A program made the translations under genes and the position numbers. Under the pieces are notes generated by a model that was not told where the DNA came from, searched no databases, and saw nothing but the letters and a program-made list of their open reading frames with translations. DNA of 31,995 nt from CAZXPG01 sp964643145 (lineage in GTDB: Bacteria > Pseudomonadota > Alphaproteobacteria > Rickettsiales > Arcanibacteraceae), in assembly GCA_964643145.1 (NCBI GenBank), contig CAZXPG010000014.1, forward strand, positions 1 through 31,995, read 5' to 3'. Below, in pieces: positions 1 to 7,840 of this stretch; the first letter of the stretch is position 1, and each line of letters begins with the position of its first letter.

Positions 1-103
1 CAGAGAAAATCTACGCCATTACGATGCCTATGTCAAAAACTGATGGGTGGTAAGCCATAAGAATGTTACATAAATATTACAACAATGTTAATAACCCTAG
101 TTT

Positions 104-122
104 TAACCTCAGTTTTATAAGC
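104..122. repeat. Degenerate half copy of the dispersed palindromic repeat
   Basis: The sequence matches the left arm of the repeat consensus (TAACCTCAGTTTTGGATAAG) except that the two G residues before ATAAG are missing. No right arm follows. It lies in the AT-rich stretch 44-230 ahead of the hda-like gene, where I see no other gene. Confidence 0.5.
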
Positions 123-146
123 TGAAAATGTTTTGTGTCTGGGAAC

Positions 147-175
147 TTGCTTCTCAGCGAGGGATTGGGTATAAG
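147..175 (+). promoter_or_regulatory. Candidate sigma-70-type promoter for the hda-like gene
   Basis: TTGCTT (147-152) and TATAAG (170-175) are separated by 17 bases. Transcription would start near 182, giving a leader of about 50 bases before the ATG at 231. This is a consensus match only. Confidence 0.45.
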
Positions 176-230
176 GGGGGATGACGTTTTTCCCACACTT
201 GAGGTGTATTATTAACCCCGTTCAACTATA

Positions 231-887
231 ATGCAGCAATTTCCCTTTCATTTTCCTGCCGATACCTGCTTCCTGCGCGAAGATTTTGTGGTGTCTGATG
301 CCAACCAGAAAGCACTTGCCCTGCTGGAATGTTGGCCGGAATGGGGAAGTGGGCAGTTTGGGCGGCTGCTCTATCTATATGGGCCGAAAGGGGCGGGGAA
401 AACACATCTTGCCCATATCTGGCAGGCACGTAGCCAGGCGCTATTCCTGGAAGCCGCATTGCCGGAAACTGGGGGGAGGGGCGGTTATATACTCGAAAAT
501 ATCGAACTTCGCTTGCAGGAGGAAGAACGGCTCCTGCATTTTATCAACAGGGTGGTAGAGCAGCAAGGCTTCCTGCTGCTGACAGCAACGCTTGCGCCTT
601 CCTTCCTTGCTGTGTGCCTGCCCGATCTTGCTTCCCGTATACGCGCCCTTCCCTCAGTGGAGGTGTGCCCACCCGATGATGCGTTGCTTCATGCGGTGTT
701 GCTCAAACATTTTTCCGACAGGCAGTTGCGTATTGAGCCGGAAGTGGTTTCCTACCTGCTTGCCCGGATTGAGCGTTCATTCGCCAGCCTTCGTTCCATT
801 GCCGAGCATATTGATAAAAAGGCGCTTTCTGAAAAGCGTAACATCACTATCCCCTTGGTGCGTGAACTGCTTTCCCATCAGGAGTGA
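231..887 (+). CDS. hda: DnaA-related AAA+ ATPase, Hda/HdaA-like replication regulator
   Basis: The 218-residue protein resembles the Hda family, which acts with the DNA polymerase sliding clamp to stimulate ATP hydrolysis by DnaA and so limits re-initiation. It opens with QQFPFHFP, which resembles the N-terminal clamp-binding peptide of that family. A Walker A motif GPKGAGKTH lies at residues 51-59, and a weak Walker B-like segment (YILENIE) at about 85-91. Near the C-terminus RIERSFASL fits the sensor II region. The length fits Hda-type proteins and is far short of DnaA; there is no DNA-binding domain IV. The ATG at 231 has no clear Shine-Dalgarno sequence, but the clamp motif directly after it supports this start. 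It appears to be monocistronic. Family assignment is firm; a DnaA-inactivation role is inferred from the family. Confidence 0.85.
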   Translation: MQQFPFHFPADTCFLREDFVVSDANQKALALLECWPEWGSGQFGRLLYLYGPKGAGKTHLAHIWQARSQALFLEAALPETGGRGGYILENIELRLQEEERLLHFINRVVEQQGFLLLTATLAPSFLAVCLPDLASRIRALPSVEVCPPDDALLHAVLLKHFSDRQLRIEPEVVSYLLARIERSFASLRSIAEHIDKKALSEKRNITIPLVRELLSHQE

Positions 888-953
888 AGTGGTATTTTTG
901 CCACATGCGTGTTGGAAAGTTGCGAAAGGTTTTTCCTAAAATGACGATATCTG

Positions 954-982
954 TTGCGTGGCTGGTAGGGGAAGCGTATCCT
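954..982 (+). promoter_or_regulatory. Weak candidate promoter for the first porin
   Basis: TTGCGT (954-959) and TATCCT (977-982) are 17 bases apart. The predicted leader of about 75 bases contains a small inverted repeat, GTGCAG at 1000-1005 with CTGCAC at 1021-1026, and then AAAGGA at 1048-1053 as ribosome binding site. The -10 match is poor. Confidence 0.3.
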
Positions 983-1064
983 TGCTAATATAAAGGGGCG
1001 TGCAGTTTTTAAGATTGTTCCTGCACTGTAACCAATATGCACAATTTAAAAGGATTAATATATC

Positions 1065-2213
1065 ATGAAAAAGTTCCTTCTTGGTACTACAGCGTTGGTA
1101 AGCCTGGTGGCAAGCGCTGCTTATGCGGAAGCCCCTGCTGTGACAGTAGGTGGTAGCATTGACTTTCAAGCTGGTATGACAGACCAGGATAAAGAATACC
1201 GTACTGGTGCTAACAGCCGTAATGGTAAATTTGCTAATGACACCAATGTTGACATTAAAGTAAATGGCAAGGCTGATAATGGCCTGGTTTATGGTGCCAA
1301 CATTCGTCTTCTTGCTGATGTTACATCATCTGATGATAACTCCGGGTTGAACGCAGACAGAACCTATACTTTCATTGAAACCAACGCTGGCCGTCTGGAA
1401 ATGGGTAGCAATGTAGGTGCCACTAAAACACTGAAAGTCGATGCTTCTACCATTGCCCGTGCAACAGGTGGTATTGATGGTGACTGGTACCGTTTCGCTA
1501 ATGGTGACTTGACTGATGTGGGTGTTGCTAGCGGTGCTGCTGGCCTGATCTATGGCATGACGCCTGATCTGCCATCTGACGCAGGGAAAACTGAGCGTGG
1601 CGACAGAGAAAATGCAACAAAAATTTCCTACTACTCACCACGTTATTCTGGTGTACAGTTAGGTATCAGCTATACTCCTGATACGGGCAACCGTGGTACA
1701 GCAGCAGCTTTCACAAGCAAATATGATACGCGTGATTATGGCAATGTATTTGGTGGTGGCGTGAATTTCGAGCGCAGCTTTAACCAAGTTGCTGTAGCTG
1801 CTAGTGCGACAGGTGAAGTAGGTCAGTCTGAAGATTCAGCGCTGGAAGATTTGGGTGCTTATGCGCTCGGCTTGCAGGCAAGTGTTGCTAACTTCACTGT
1901 AGCTGGTTCTTATGGCAATACCATGAAAACAGGCCAGTTGAAAGGCGATGTAGACAATAAAAACGCCTATTACTGGACTCTGGGTGGTGCGTATGTACAA
2001 GGCCCAGTTGGCGCAAGTGTAACATACCTGAACAGCAACCGTCGTGACAATAAGTTCTCTAACGTGTCTGTAGGTGCTGATTACCAGTTGGCTCCAGGTT
2101 TGGTTCCATATGCTGAAGTTAGCTTCATCAAATTTGATCCAAATGCAGCTATCACTACATCTGGCGACAACACCGGTACCGTGTTCCTGCTTGGTACACA
2201 GTTGAACTTCTAG
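1065..2213 (+). CDS. Outer-membrane porin, Gram-negative general porin type (copy 1)
   Basis: The 382-residue precursor has a clear signal peptide: MKK, a hydrophobic stretch, and an AYA cleavage site before EAPAV, at about residue 21. The mature part is rich in Gly, Asn, Asp, Tyr and alternating hydrophobic residues typical of 16-strand porins (Porin_4-like). It ends in QLNF, the terminal Phe that the BAM complex recognises. It would form a trimeric diffusion channel in the outer membrane; the substrate cannot be read from sequence. AAAGGA lies 11 bases before the ATG. A paralogue of exactly the same length follows, sharing YRTGANSR, NADNGL, MGS near residue 115, DASTI, and ANRGTAAAF. A hairpin separates the two genes, so they may be expressed at different levels. 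Confidence 0.88.
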   Translation: MKKFLLGTTALVSLVASAAYAEAPAVTVGGSIDFQAGMTDQDKEYRTGANSRNGKFANDTNVDIKVNGKADNGLVYGANIRLLADVTSSDDNSGLNADRTYTFIETNAGRLEMGSNVGATKTLKVDASTIARATGGIDGDWYRFANGDLTDVGVASGAAGLIYGMTPDLPSDAGKTERGDRENATKISYYSPRYSGVQLGISYTPDTGNRGTAAAFTSKYDTRDYGNVFGGGVNFERSFNQVAVAASATGEVGQSEDSALEDLGAYALGLQASVANFTVAGSYGNTMKTGQLKGDVDNKNAYYWTLGGAYVQGPVGASVTYLNSNRRDNKFSNVSVGADYQLAPGLVPYAEVSFIKFDPNAAITTSGDNTGTVFLLGTQLNF

Positions 2214-2232
2214 TAGTTTTGTAGAAGTTTAG

Positions 2233-2274
2233 GGTAGAAGAAACCGATCCTGATACGGAAAAGTTTCTTCTACC
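2233..2274 (+). terminator. Strong 12-bp hairpin between the two porin genes
   Basis: GGTAGAAGAAAC (2233-2244) is perfectly complementary to GTTTCTTCTACC (2263-2274), with an 18-base loop. It begins 20 bases after the first porin's stop codon. No run of T follows, so it could be a Rho-type or processing/stabilising hairpin rather than a full intrinsic terminator. Confidence 0.5.
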
Positions 2275-2329
2275 TGCATATCAGAAGCCGGTTTTACCCT
2301 CTAACCCATTCAAACTATGGAGCTGTCAT

Positions 2330-3478
2330 ATGCTGTATTCACAAAAATCACTTAAATCACCACTAAAGAAATTGCTGCTTGCTGCTACGGTATGCGCGTG
2401 TATGCCTGCCGGGGCGCTGGCTGACAGCCCTACAGTCACTGTAGGAGGGTTTTCTTCATTTTTAGCGGGTGTAACTAATCAGAAAGATGTGTATCGCACT
2501 GGTGCAAATTCACGTGACAGTAAATTCCTGAATGATAATGAGGTGTTTATTAATGCGGAAGGGAACGCTGATAATGGCCTGAAATATGGTGCTGAAATTG
2601 ATCTGGAAGCAGATGTGACTTCCGATACGCTGGATCAAGGGTTGAATGCCCATAAAACCTATATTTATATGGAATCTGGTTTTGGCCGTGTAGAGATGGG
2701 TAGTGTGTTTGGGCCAGCCAGAACAATGAAAATTGATGCGTCTACCATTTCCCGTGGTTTTGGTGGTGTTGAGGGCGATTGGAGCTTCTTCTCTAACGTA
2801 ACTGATCTGCCGACGAATTTTATTATTGTGCCGGAATTGCCACTTGATTATGGTACAACCACTTTTGGTTTGGGCGATACTGAAAATTCTACCAAAGTTG
2901 TGTATTATACGCCGGAATATAAAGGATTCCAGCTTGGTGTAGCATTCTCGCCTGATAGTGCTAACCGTGGTACGGCTGCTGCCTTTAACACCGATACTAA
3001 TAACCCGCTCTATTATGAAAATATTGCCATTGTTGGGGCAAGCTATAAGAAGTCGGTGCGTGATGTGAATCTTGCTGCCAGTTTTGGTGGGCAATGGGGA
3101 AATGCACAAGACCGTGCTGTGCAAGATCTGAATGCCTATAATGTTGGTGGTAGCGTCAACTACGACAAATTTACCGTGGCGGGTTCTTACAGTGATTGGG
3201 GCAAAACCGGTTCCTCTAAGGCAGCGGGACGCAAAGGTGGCTACTGGTCTGTGGCGGCTTCCTATGTGAATGGCCCAGTAGGTACGAGCCTCGGCTATTT
3301 CGACAGCCGTCGTGAAGGAAATGATACCACTGCGTATGTATGGGGTGTTGATTATGCGTTGGCTCCTGGGTTGACACCGTTCTCTGAAGTCGCGGTGTTT
3401 GAAATGGATCCAGAAGATAGTGCTATTCCTAAGAATCGTGGTACTGTCGTGATGTTAGGTACACTCTTGAACTTCTAA
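2330..3478 (+). CDS. Outer-membrane porin, Gram-negative general porin type (copy 2)
   Basis: This 382-residue paralogue of the upstream porin has a longer N-terminus: a basic segment (KSLKSPLKK), a hydrophobic core, and an ALA cleavage site before DSPTVTVGG at about residue 31. It also ends in LLNF, the BAM-recognised C-terminus. Shared blocks include YRTGANSR, DNGLKYGAE, DASTISRG and ANRGTAAAF, while the segment around residues 150-180 and the loops differ, as expected for surface-exposed regions of duplicated porins. GGAG at 2319-2322 is spaced 7 bases from the ATG. A textbook terminator follows at 3499-3538. Tandem duplication is the simplest explanation; different selectivity is inferred. 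Confidence 0.87.
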   Translation: MLYSQKSLKSPLKKLLLAATVCACMPAGALADSPTVTVGGFSSFLAGVTNQKDVYRTGANSRDSKFLNDNEVFINAEGNADNGLKYGAEIDLEADVTSDTLDQGLNAHKTYIYMESGFGRVEMGSVFGPARTMKIDASTISRGFGGVEGDWSFFSNVTDLPTNFIIVPELPLDYGTTTFGLGDTENSTKVVYYTPEYKGFQLGVAFSPDSANRGTAAAFNTDTNNPLYYENIAIVGASYKKSVRDVNLAASFGGQWGNAQDRAVQDLNAYNVGGSVNYDKFTVAGSYSDWGKTGSSKAAGRKGGYWSVAASYVNGPVGTSLGYFDSRREGNDTTAYVWGVDYALAPGLTPFSEVAVFEMDPEDSAIPKNRGTVVMLGTLLNF

Positions 3479-3495
3479 GAACGATAGGGTATAAA
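3467..3495 (+). promoter_or_regulatory. Candidate promoter for the DUF3576-leuS-lptE operon
   Basis: TTGAAC (3467-3472) and TATAAA (3490-3495) are 17 bases apart; the -35 element overlaps the last codons of the second porin. The start point would fall near 3502, inside the left arm of the porin terminator hairpin. Transcripts from here would therefore lack the GGG that closes that hairpin. Confidence 0.45.
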
Positions 3496-3498
3496 ACA

Positions 3499-3538
3499 GG
3501 GGTAATATCGTTATAAAGCGGTATTGCCCCTTTTTTTT
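3499..3538 (+). terminator. Intrinsic terminator of the porin 2 transcript
   Basis: GGGGTAATATCG (3499-3510) pairs, with two G-U wobbles, with CGGTATTGCCCC (3519-3530), and is followed by eight T residues (3531-3538). This is a typical Rho-independent terminator. Confidence 0.85.
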
Positions 3539-3559
3539 AACTTTTTAGTATCGGTTATT

Positions 3560-4081
3560 ATGAAGTATTCCCCATTAAACACTATTATTTGCCTTTTTTC
3601 ACTATTGTTGCTTGTCGCTTGTTCTGGGTTGCAAGGTGAGGCAAATTATCCGAAAGCACCTGATGATGTAAGGCGTGACCGCAACGGTAAGCTGACGGGT
3701 GAAGGAGGGTTATTTAAACTGGGGGGAAGAAAAGAGAATGAAGGGGCCGGTGGAACTATTGGGGTGAATGGCTATTTATGGCGTGCCACATTAGATACTA
3801 TTTCGTTTATGCCTTTTGCTTCTGCTGACCCGTTTGGTGGTGTAATTATTACCGATTGGTATGCCGACCCTAAGGTGCCGAATGAACGTTTCAAACTGAA
3901 TGTGGTGATCATGAGTGGCGCGTTGCGTGCTGATGGTGTGAAAGTGACTGCTTTTAAACAGATGCTGAATGATAAGAATGAATGGCATGACGCGCCGATA
4001 AGCAGCAAGGTGGCGCGTGACATTGAAGATAAGATTTTAACCCGTGCACGCCAGTTGCGCGTGGCAAGGAGTGCAGGTTAG
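3560..4081 (+). CDS. DUF3576-family lipoprotein
   Basis: The 173-residue protein starts with a short lipoprotein signal peptide; the lipobox LVAC puts the lipidated Cys at residue 21. The rest resembles DUF3576, a family of unknown function often found just upstream of leuS in Alphaproteobacteria, as here. Visible conserved-looking parts are VNGYLWRATLDTISFMP and GGVIITDWY, followed by a C-terminal half with FKLNVVIMSGALRADGVKV. An in-frame TTG lies at 3524, but it sits inside the terminator stem; the ATG at 3560 gives a proper signal peptide and is preferred. The gap to leuS is only 2 bases, so the genes are cotranscribed and probably translationally coupled. The likely location is the inner leaflet of the outer membrane or the periplasmic face; function is unknown. 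Confidence 0.8.
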   Translation: MKYSPLNTIICLFSLLLLVACSGLQGEANYPKAPDDVRRDRNGKLTGEGGLFKLGGRKENEGAGGTIGVNGYLWRATLDTISFMPFASADPFGGVIITDWYADPKVPNERFKLNVVIMSGALRADGVKVTAFKQMLNDKNEWHDAPISSKVARDIEDKILTRARQLRVARSAG

Positions 4082-4083
4082 CC

Positions 4084-6642
4084 ATGTCAACAATGCCAAA
4101 TTATAACGCTAAAGCCACCGAGCATAAGTGGCAGGCATGTTGGGAAAGTGCTGCCAGTTTTGCAGCAACCATAGACTATAGTAAGCCGAAATATTATGTG
4201 CTGGAAATGTTCCCCTATCCGTCCGGGCGCATCCATATGGGGCATTTGCGCAACTATACGATAGGGGATGTGGTGGCGCGTTATAAGCGTGCCAAAGGCT
4301 TCAATGTTTTGCATCCTATGGGGTGGGATGCCTTTGGCCTGCCTGCTGAAAATGCTGCCATCCAGAATAACGTGCCACCTGCCGCCTGGACCTATCAAAA
4401 TATTGCTCATATGCGTGAGCAGTTGAAATCTATCGGGCTTTCCTATGATTGGAGCCGGGAGATTGCCACCTGTTCCCCTGATTATTATAAACACGAACAG
4501 CGTGTGTTTCTTGATTTCCTGAAGCACGGCCTGGTTTACCGTAAAGAAGCTATGGTCAATTGGGATCCAGTGGATAATACGGTGCTGGCCAATGAGCAGG
4601 TGATTGACGGGCGCGGCTGGCGTTCCGGTGCATTGGTTGAGCGGAAAAAGCTGAACCAATGGTTCCTCAGGATTACCACCTTCGCGGAAAGCCTGCTTGA
4701 CGGGTTAGGGCAATTGCCAGACTGGCCCGATAATGTTAAGCTGATGCAGGAAAAATGGATTGGTAAATCGGAGGGCTTGCGTTTATTCTTTACCATCAGA
4801 GGGCGTTCTGAGCCCTTAGAAGTGTTCACCACCCGGCCTGATACGTTATTTGGTGCCAGTTTTGGTGCCATTTCTCCTAACCATCCGCTCGCCATAGAGC
4901 TGGCAGCAAACAACCCGGATATTGCCCGTTTCATCCAGGAATGCAATACGCTGGGGATGGCGGAAGAGCTGATTGAGAAGGCAGAAAAGAAAGGCATGGA
5001 TACCGGCCTGAAGCTTCTGCATCCATTGGTGGAAGGTAAGGAACTGCCGCTTTATATCGCCAATTTTGTGCTGATGGATTATGGCACCGGCGCGATTTTT
5101 GGCTGCCCTGCCCATGATAGCCGTGACTATGAGTTTGCCAAAAAATATAGCCTTCCCATTCTCCCGGTTATTGCGCCGGAAGGCACTGAGGTGGATGTTA
5201 GTACTGAAGCCTATAGCGGCGATGGGGTGCTGGTGCATTCTGATTTCTTAAACGGCATGACGGTGCCGGAAGCGAAGAAAGCGGTATGCACGCTGATGAA
5301 AGAGCGCGGGCAGGGTGAGGTGACAGTGAATTACCGCTTGCGTGACTGGGGAGTTTCCCGCCAGCGTTACTGGGGCTGTCCGATTCCGATAATTTATTGT
5401 GATACGTGCGGTACGGTGCCGGTGGCTGATTTGCCCGTGACACTGCCAGCGGATGTGACATTCGATAAGCCTGGCAACCCACTTGACCATCACCCAACGT
5501 GGAAACATACCACCTGCCCAGAATGCGGCAAGGCGGCGGTGCGGGAAACCGATACCTTCGACACCTTCTTTGAATCATCCTGGTATTTTGCCCGTTTCGC
5601 AAGCCCAGATGCCAGTGAGCCGGTTGCAGTCGATGCCGCCCGTTACTGGCTACCAGTAGACCAATATATTGGCGGGGTGGAACATGCGGTGCTGCATCTG
5701 CTCTATGCCCGTTTCTTTACCCGCGCCTTGCATGCCTGTGGCTATCTGACCTTGGATGAACCCTTTGCCGGCCTGCTTACGCAAGGGATGGTGTGCCAGG
5801 AAAGCTATAAAGATGCCGCCGGAAACTGGCTCTACCCGGAAGAGGTACAGAAAGCCAAAGATGGCAGTGCGGTGCATGTGAAAACAGGCGCGCCTGTCAC
5901 CGTAGGCCGTGTCGAAAAAATGAGTAAGTCGAAGAAGAATGTGGTTGATCCGGCTGGTATTATTGACAGCTATGGGGCGGATACGGCGCGCTTGTTTATG
6001 CTGTCTGATAGTCCGCCAGAGCGTGACTTGGAGTGGTCGGATGCCGGGGTTGATGGCGCGTGGCGTTATATTAACCGCTTCTACCGCTTAGTGATGCAGC
6101 ATCTTCCCACTATTAGCAAGGCGGCACCTGTGGGGGAGGCCGCCATTACCGGGCAGGCACTGGAGCTGCGTCGATTGGCGCATAAAACCATCAAGGCGGT
6201 GAGTGAAGACCTGGAGAAATTCCACTTCAACCGTGCTGTTGCCCGTATTCGTGAATTGACCAACGCCCTGTCTGAAGCCAACACAGAGGATGCTGCCAGC
6301 CGGTTTGTGCTGCGTGAAGCTATCGAGGTGGTGGTACAACTCCTACAGCCTATGGTGCCGCATTTGGCAGAGGAATTGTGGCAGCAGCTTGGCCATGAGA
6401 CGCTGCTGGTAGATACTATGTGGCCAGAGCCGATAGAAGCTTTACTGGTGGAAACCGATATCACCATTGCCGTGCAGGTGAATGGCAAATTGCGGGCGAC
6501 AGTGTTGTTGCCGGTGGATGCGGGTAGTGCGGTGGCGGAAGCAGCAGCACTGGCAGTGCCGAATGTGCAGGCGGCAATGAATGGCAAGCCTGCCCGTAAA
6601 ATTATTATTGTTCCAAACAGGATTATTAATGTTGTGGTGTAG
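4084..6642 (+). CDS. leuS: Leucyl-tRNA synthetase
   Basis: The 852-residue class I synthetase charges tRNA-Leu with leucine. The HIGH signature appears as PYPSGRIHMGH (HMGH at 51-54) and the second ATP-binding motif as KMSKS at 612-616. The editing (CP1) domain is present, with TTRPDTLFGA at about 250, and a zinc-type cysteine pair region (CDTCG and CPECGK) lies at roughly 440-485, as in bacterial LeuRS. The C-terminal anticodon-binding and LeuRS-specific domains run to the end (AVQVNGKLRATV). AAGGAG at 4066-4071 supports the ATG at 4084; a second ATG four codons in is possible. The last 14 bases overlap the start of lptE, implying coupled translation. Confidence 0.97.
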   Translation: MSTMPNYNAKATEHKWQACWESAASFAATIDYSKPKYYVLEMFPYPSGRIHMGHLRNYTIGDVVARYKRAKGFNVLHPMGWDAFGLPAENAAIQNNVPPAAWTYQNIAHMREQLKSIGLSYDWSREIATCSPDYYKHEQRVFLDFLKHGLVYRKEAMVNWDPVDNTVLANEQVIDGRGWRSGALVERKKLNQWFLRITTFAESLLDGLGQLPDWPDNVKLMQEKWIGKSEGLRLFFTIRGRSEPLEVFTTRPDTLFGASFGAISPNHPLAIELAANNPDIARFIQECNTLGMAEELIEKAEKKGMDTGLKLLHPLVEGKELPLYIANFVLMDYGTGAIFGCPAHDSRDYEFAKKYSLPILPVIAPEGTEVDVSTEAYSGDGVLVHSDFLNGMTVPEAKKAVCTLMKERGQGEVTVNYRLRDWGVSRQRYWGCPIPIIYCDTCGTVPVADLPVTLPADVTFDKPGNPLDHHPTWKHTTCPECGKAAVRETDTFDTFFESSWYFARFASPDASEPVAVDAARYWLPVDQYIGGVEHAVLHLLYARFFTRALHACGYLTLDEPFAGLLTQGMVCQESYKDAAGNWLYPEEVQKAKDGSAVHVKTGAPVTVGRVEKMSKSKKNVVDPAGIIDSYGADTARLFMLSDSPPERDLEWSDAGVDGAWRYINRFYRLVMQHLPTISKAAPVGEAAITGQALELRRLAHKTIKAVSEDLEKFHFNRAVARIRELTNALSEANTEDAASRFVLREAIEVVVQLLQPMVPHLAEELWQQLGHETLLVDTMWPEPIEALLVETDITIAVQVNGKLRATVLLPVDAGSAVAEAAALAVPNVQAAMNGKPARKIIIVPNRIINVVV

Positions 6643-7138
6643 GCTAGTTTTCTTGAGTGTTCTATCTGCGCTTATTGCTTCCTGTGGCTTTACTCCGGCT
6701 TACAAGATCAAGGACGAGCCGTCGAGGGAATCAATGAAAGCGCGGCTGGCCGCCATTGAGGTGATGCCCGTATCTGGGCGTATGGGGCAGGAGTTGCGCA
6801 ATACATTGCAGGATACGCTCAGCCCAGAGACGATGGATGGTGCTGCCGAATATAGGCTGTATGTTACGCTGAAAAAGAATATTATTCCCGCTGCTATCGA
6901 AAAAGATAGGAGAATTACCCGTTATAATATCATTATTGCTGCATCCTATAGCCTGAAATCTATTGCACAAGGCACCATGATTGATAGTGGAACTGTCAAA
7001 GTGGTTGCTAGCTATGACTCGTTGGATTCACGCTTCTCCACGTTTGTTGCGGAAGATAAAACGACAAGCAATGCTATCCATGAACTGGCGGAGCAGCTTA
7101 CCACCCGCCTGATGACCACGGCACTTATCCAACACTGA
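6629..7138 (+). CDS. lptE: LPS-assembly lipoprotein LptE
   Basis: This 169-residue lipoprotein has the lipobox IASC with Cys19 followed by GFTPAY, the hallmark start of mature LptE. LptE plugs the LptD barrel and helps deliver lipopolysaccharide to the outer leaflet. The ATG at 6629 overlaps the end of leuS by 14 bases and has AGGA (6619-6622) at good spacing; longer in-frame starts inside leuS would bury the signal peptide. LptE after leuS is the usual alphaproteobacterial order. The gene that often follows (holA, DNA polymerase III delta) is absent here. The last codons (ALIQH, stop) are written by a half copy of the dispersed palindromic repeat, so the C-terminal end may be recently altered. 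Confidence 0.85.
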   Translation: MLWCRLVFLSVLSALIASCGFTPAYKIKDEPSRESMKARLAAIEVMPVSGRMGQELRNTLQDTLSPETMDGAAEYRLYVTLKKNIIPAAIEKDRRITRYNIIIAASYSLKSIAQGTMIDSGTVKVVASYDSLDSRFSTFVAEDKTTSNAIHELAEQLTTRLMTTALIQH

Positions 7139-7144
7139 GGTTAA
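7123..7144. repeat. Half copy of the dispersed palindromic repeat overlapping the lptE stop
   Basis: ACTTATCCAACACTGAGGTT matches the right arm (GCTTATCCAAAACTGAGGTTA) with few changes. The TGA stop of lptE (7136-7138) lies inside it. The flank AAGTAT after the arm is shared with the copy at 29361-29406. Confidence 0.6.
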
Positions 7145-7204
7145 GTATGGGTGGCTTATGGTTTCTGCCCGTAATGATGTGCGATTTTTAACCTGGATTT
7201 CAGC

Positions 7205-7249
7205 TATAACATCCTCCTATTCTTACCATTGTTTAAGGAGGATGTTATA
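7205..7249 (+). promoter_or_regulatory. Hairpin sequestering the hsp20 ribosome binding site (candidate RNA thermometer)
   Basis: TATAACATCCTCCT (7205-7218) is perfectly complementary to AGGAGGATGTTATA (7236-7249), with a 17-base loop. The right arm contains the Shine-Dalgarno AAGGAGG (7235-7241) and ends on the A of the ATG at 7249. No T run follows, so it is not a terminator. Masking of the ribosome binding site of a small heat-shock gene is the classical design of ROSE and fourU thermometers, but this stem has no internal mismatches and is not a ROSE match. The structure is seen; temperature control is inferred. Confidence 0.7.
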
Positions 7250-7782
7250 TGCCGATACGTGACTTAACGCCGTGGAACTGGTTCCGGGGAACGCGTGATT
7301 TAGCCCCCCACCAGCAGCCATCTAATATGAATGTTGAAAGCCCGTTGCTCAATCTGCAACGGGATATTGACCGTATGTTTGATAATTTCCTGCAAGGCTT
7401 CAATGTGCCCTATAGTGTGCGTCCTGCCGGTATTAACGCCATGGCCGCCCCGCGCATTAATATTACTGAAACCCGGGATGCTTATCAGATCAGTGCCGAA
7501 TTGCCAGGCGTTGAAGAGCAGGATGTGGATATTTCACTTTCCGGCGATGTGCTCACCATTAAAGGGGAACGCCGAGAAGAGCAGGAGTCTAGCGAACGCA
7601 ACTATCACCGTATTGAAAGTGCCTACGGTGCCTTCCAGCGCTCCATCACCCTGCCTGAAGATGCCGACAGGGATAATATTAACGCTAACTTCCGTAATGG
7701 TATTTTGACTATTGAAGTAGGAAAAAACGCTGAATCCCAGGCAGAAACACGCAAAATTCCTCTTTCCAATCAAGCAGCGTGA
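7249..7782 (+). CDS. Small heat-shock protein, Hsp20/alpha-crystallin family
   Basis: The 177-residue protein is an ATP-independent holdase chaperone. The N-terminal 65 residues are variable, with WNWFRG and a hydrophobic FDNFLQGF segment. The alpha-crystallin domain follows at about 65-165, with ELPGVEEQDVDISL, LTIKGERREE and the closing block FRNGILTIEVGK. A short tail after it includes KIPL, a variant of the I-x-I anchoring motif. The ATG at 7249 has a perfect AGGAGG, but that site is locked in a hairpin. The gene is separate from lptE (110 bases) and convergent with prfB. Expression is probably heat-inducible at the level of translation; no convincing sigma-32 promoter was seen. Confidence 0.93.
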   Translation: MPIRDLTPWNWFRGTRDLAPHQQPSNMNVESPLLNLQRDIDRMFDNFLQGFNVPYSVRPAGINAMAAPRINITETRDAYQISAELPGVEEQDVDISLSGDVLTIKGERREEQESSERNYHRIESAYGAFQRSITLPEDADRDNINANFRNGILTIEVGKNAESQAETRKIPLSNQAA

Positions 7783-7785
7783 GAG

Positions 7786-7838
7786 TAGATGTTGGATGTT
7801 AGGTGCCAGAAGTAAGCGTGTCTAACATCTAGCATCTA
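7786..7838. repeat. Heptamer-phased TAG/CTA hairpin after hsp20
   Basis: The left arm has TAG, TGG, TAG at 7786, 7793 and 7800; the right arm has CTA at 7822, 7829 and 7836. All are spaced by exactly 7. The arms pair over 17 bases with two imperfect positions. The right arm continues beyond the inserted element: CTA at 8093 falls in phase once 7841-8090 are removed. Confidence 0.75.
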
Positions 7839-7840
7839 AC

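Noticed and set aside
2..43. Possible tail of an upstream gene ending RHYDAYVKN
   Set aside because: Fourteen codons in one of three frames that each reach a stop within 60 bases; too short to identify or to be sure of the frame.
889..904. GTGG/CCAC mini-hairpin after the hda-like gene
   Set aside because: Only a 4-bp stem with no T run downstream; not a credible terminator.
7205..7249. hsp20 hairpin considered as terminator of lptE
   Set aside because: No T run follows and the right arm ends on the start codon of hsp20; sequestration of the ribosome binding site fits better.
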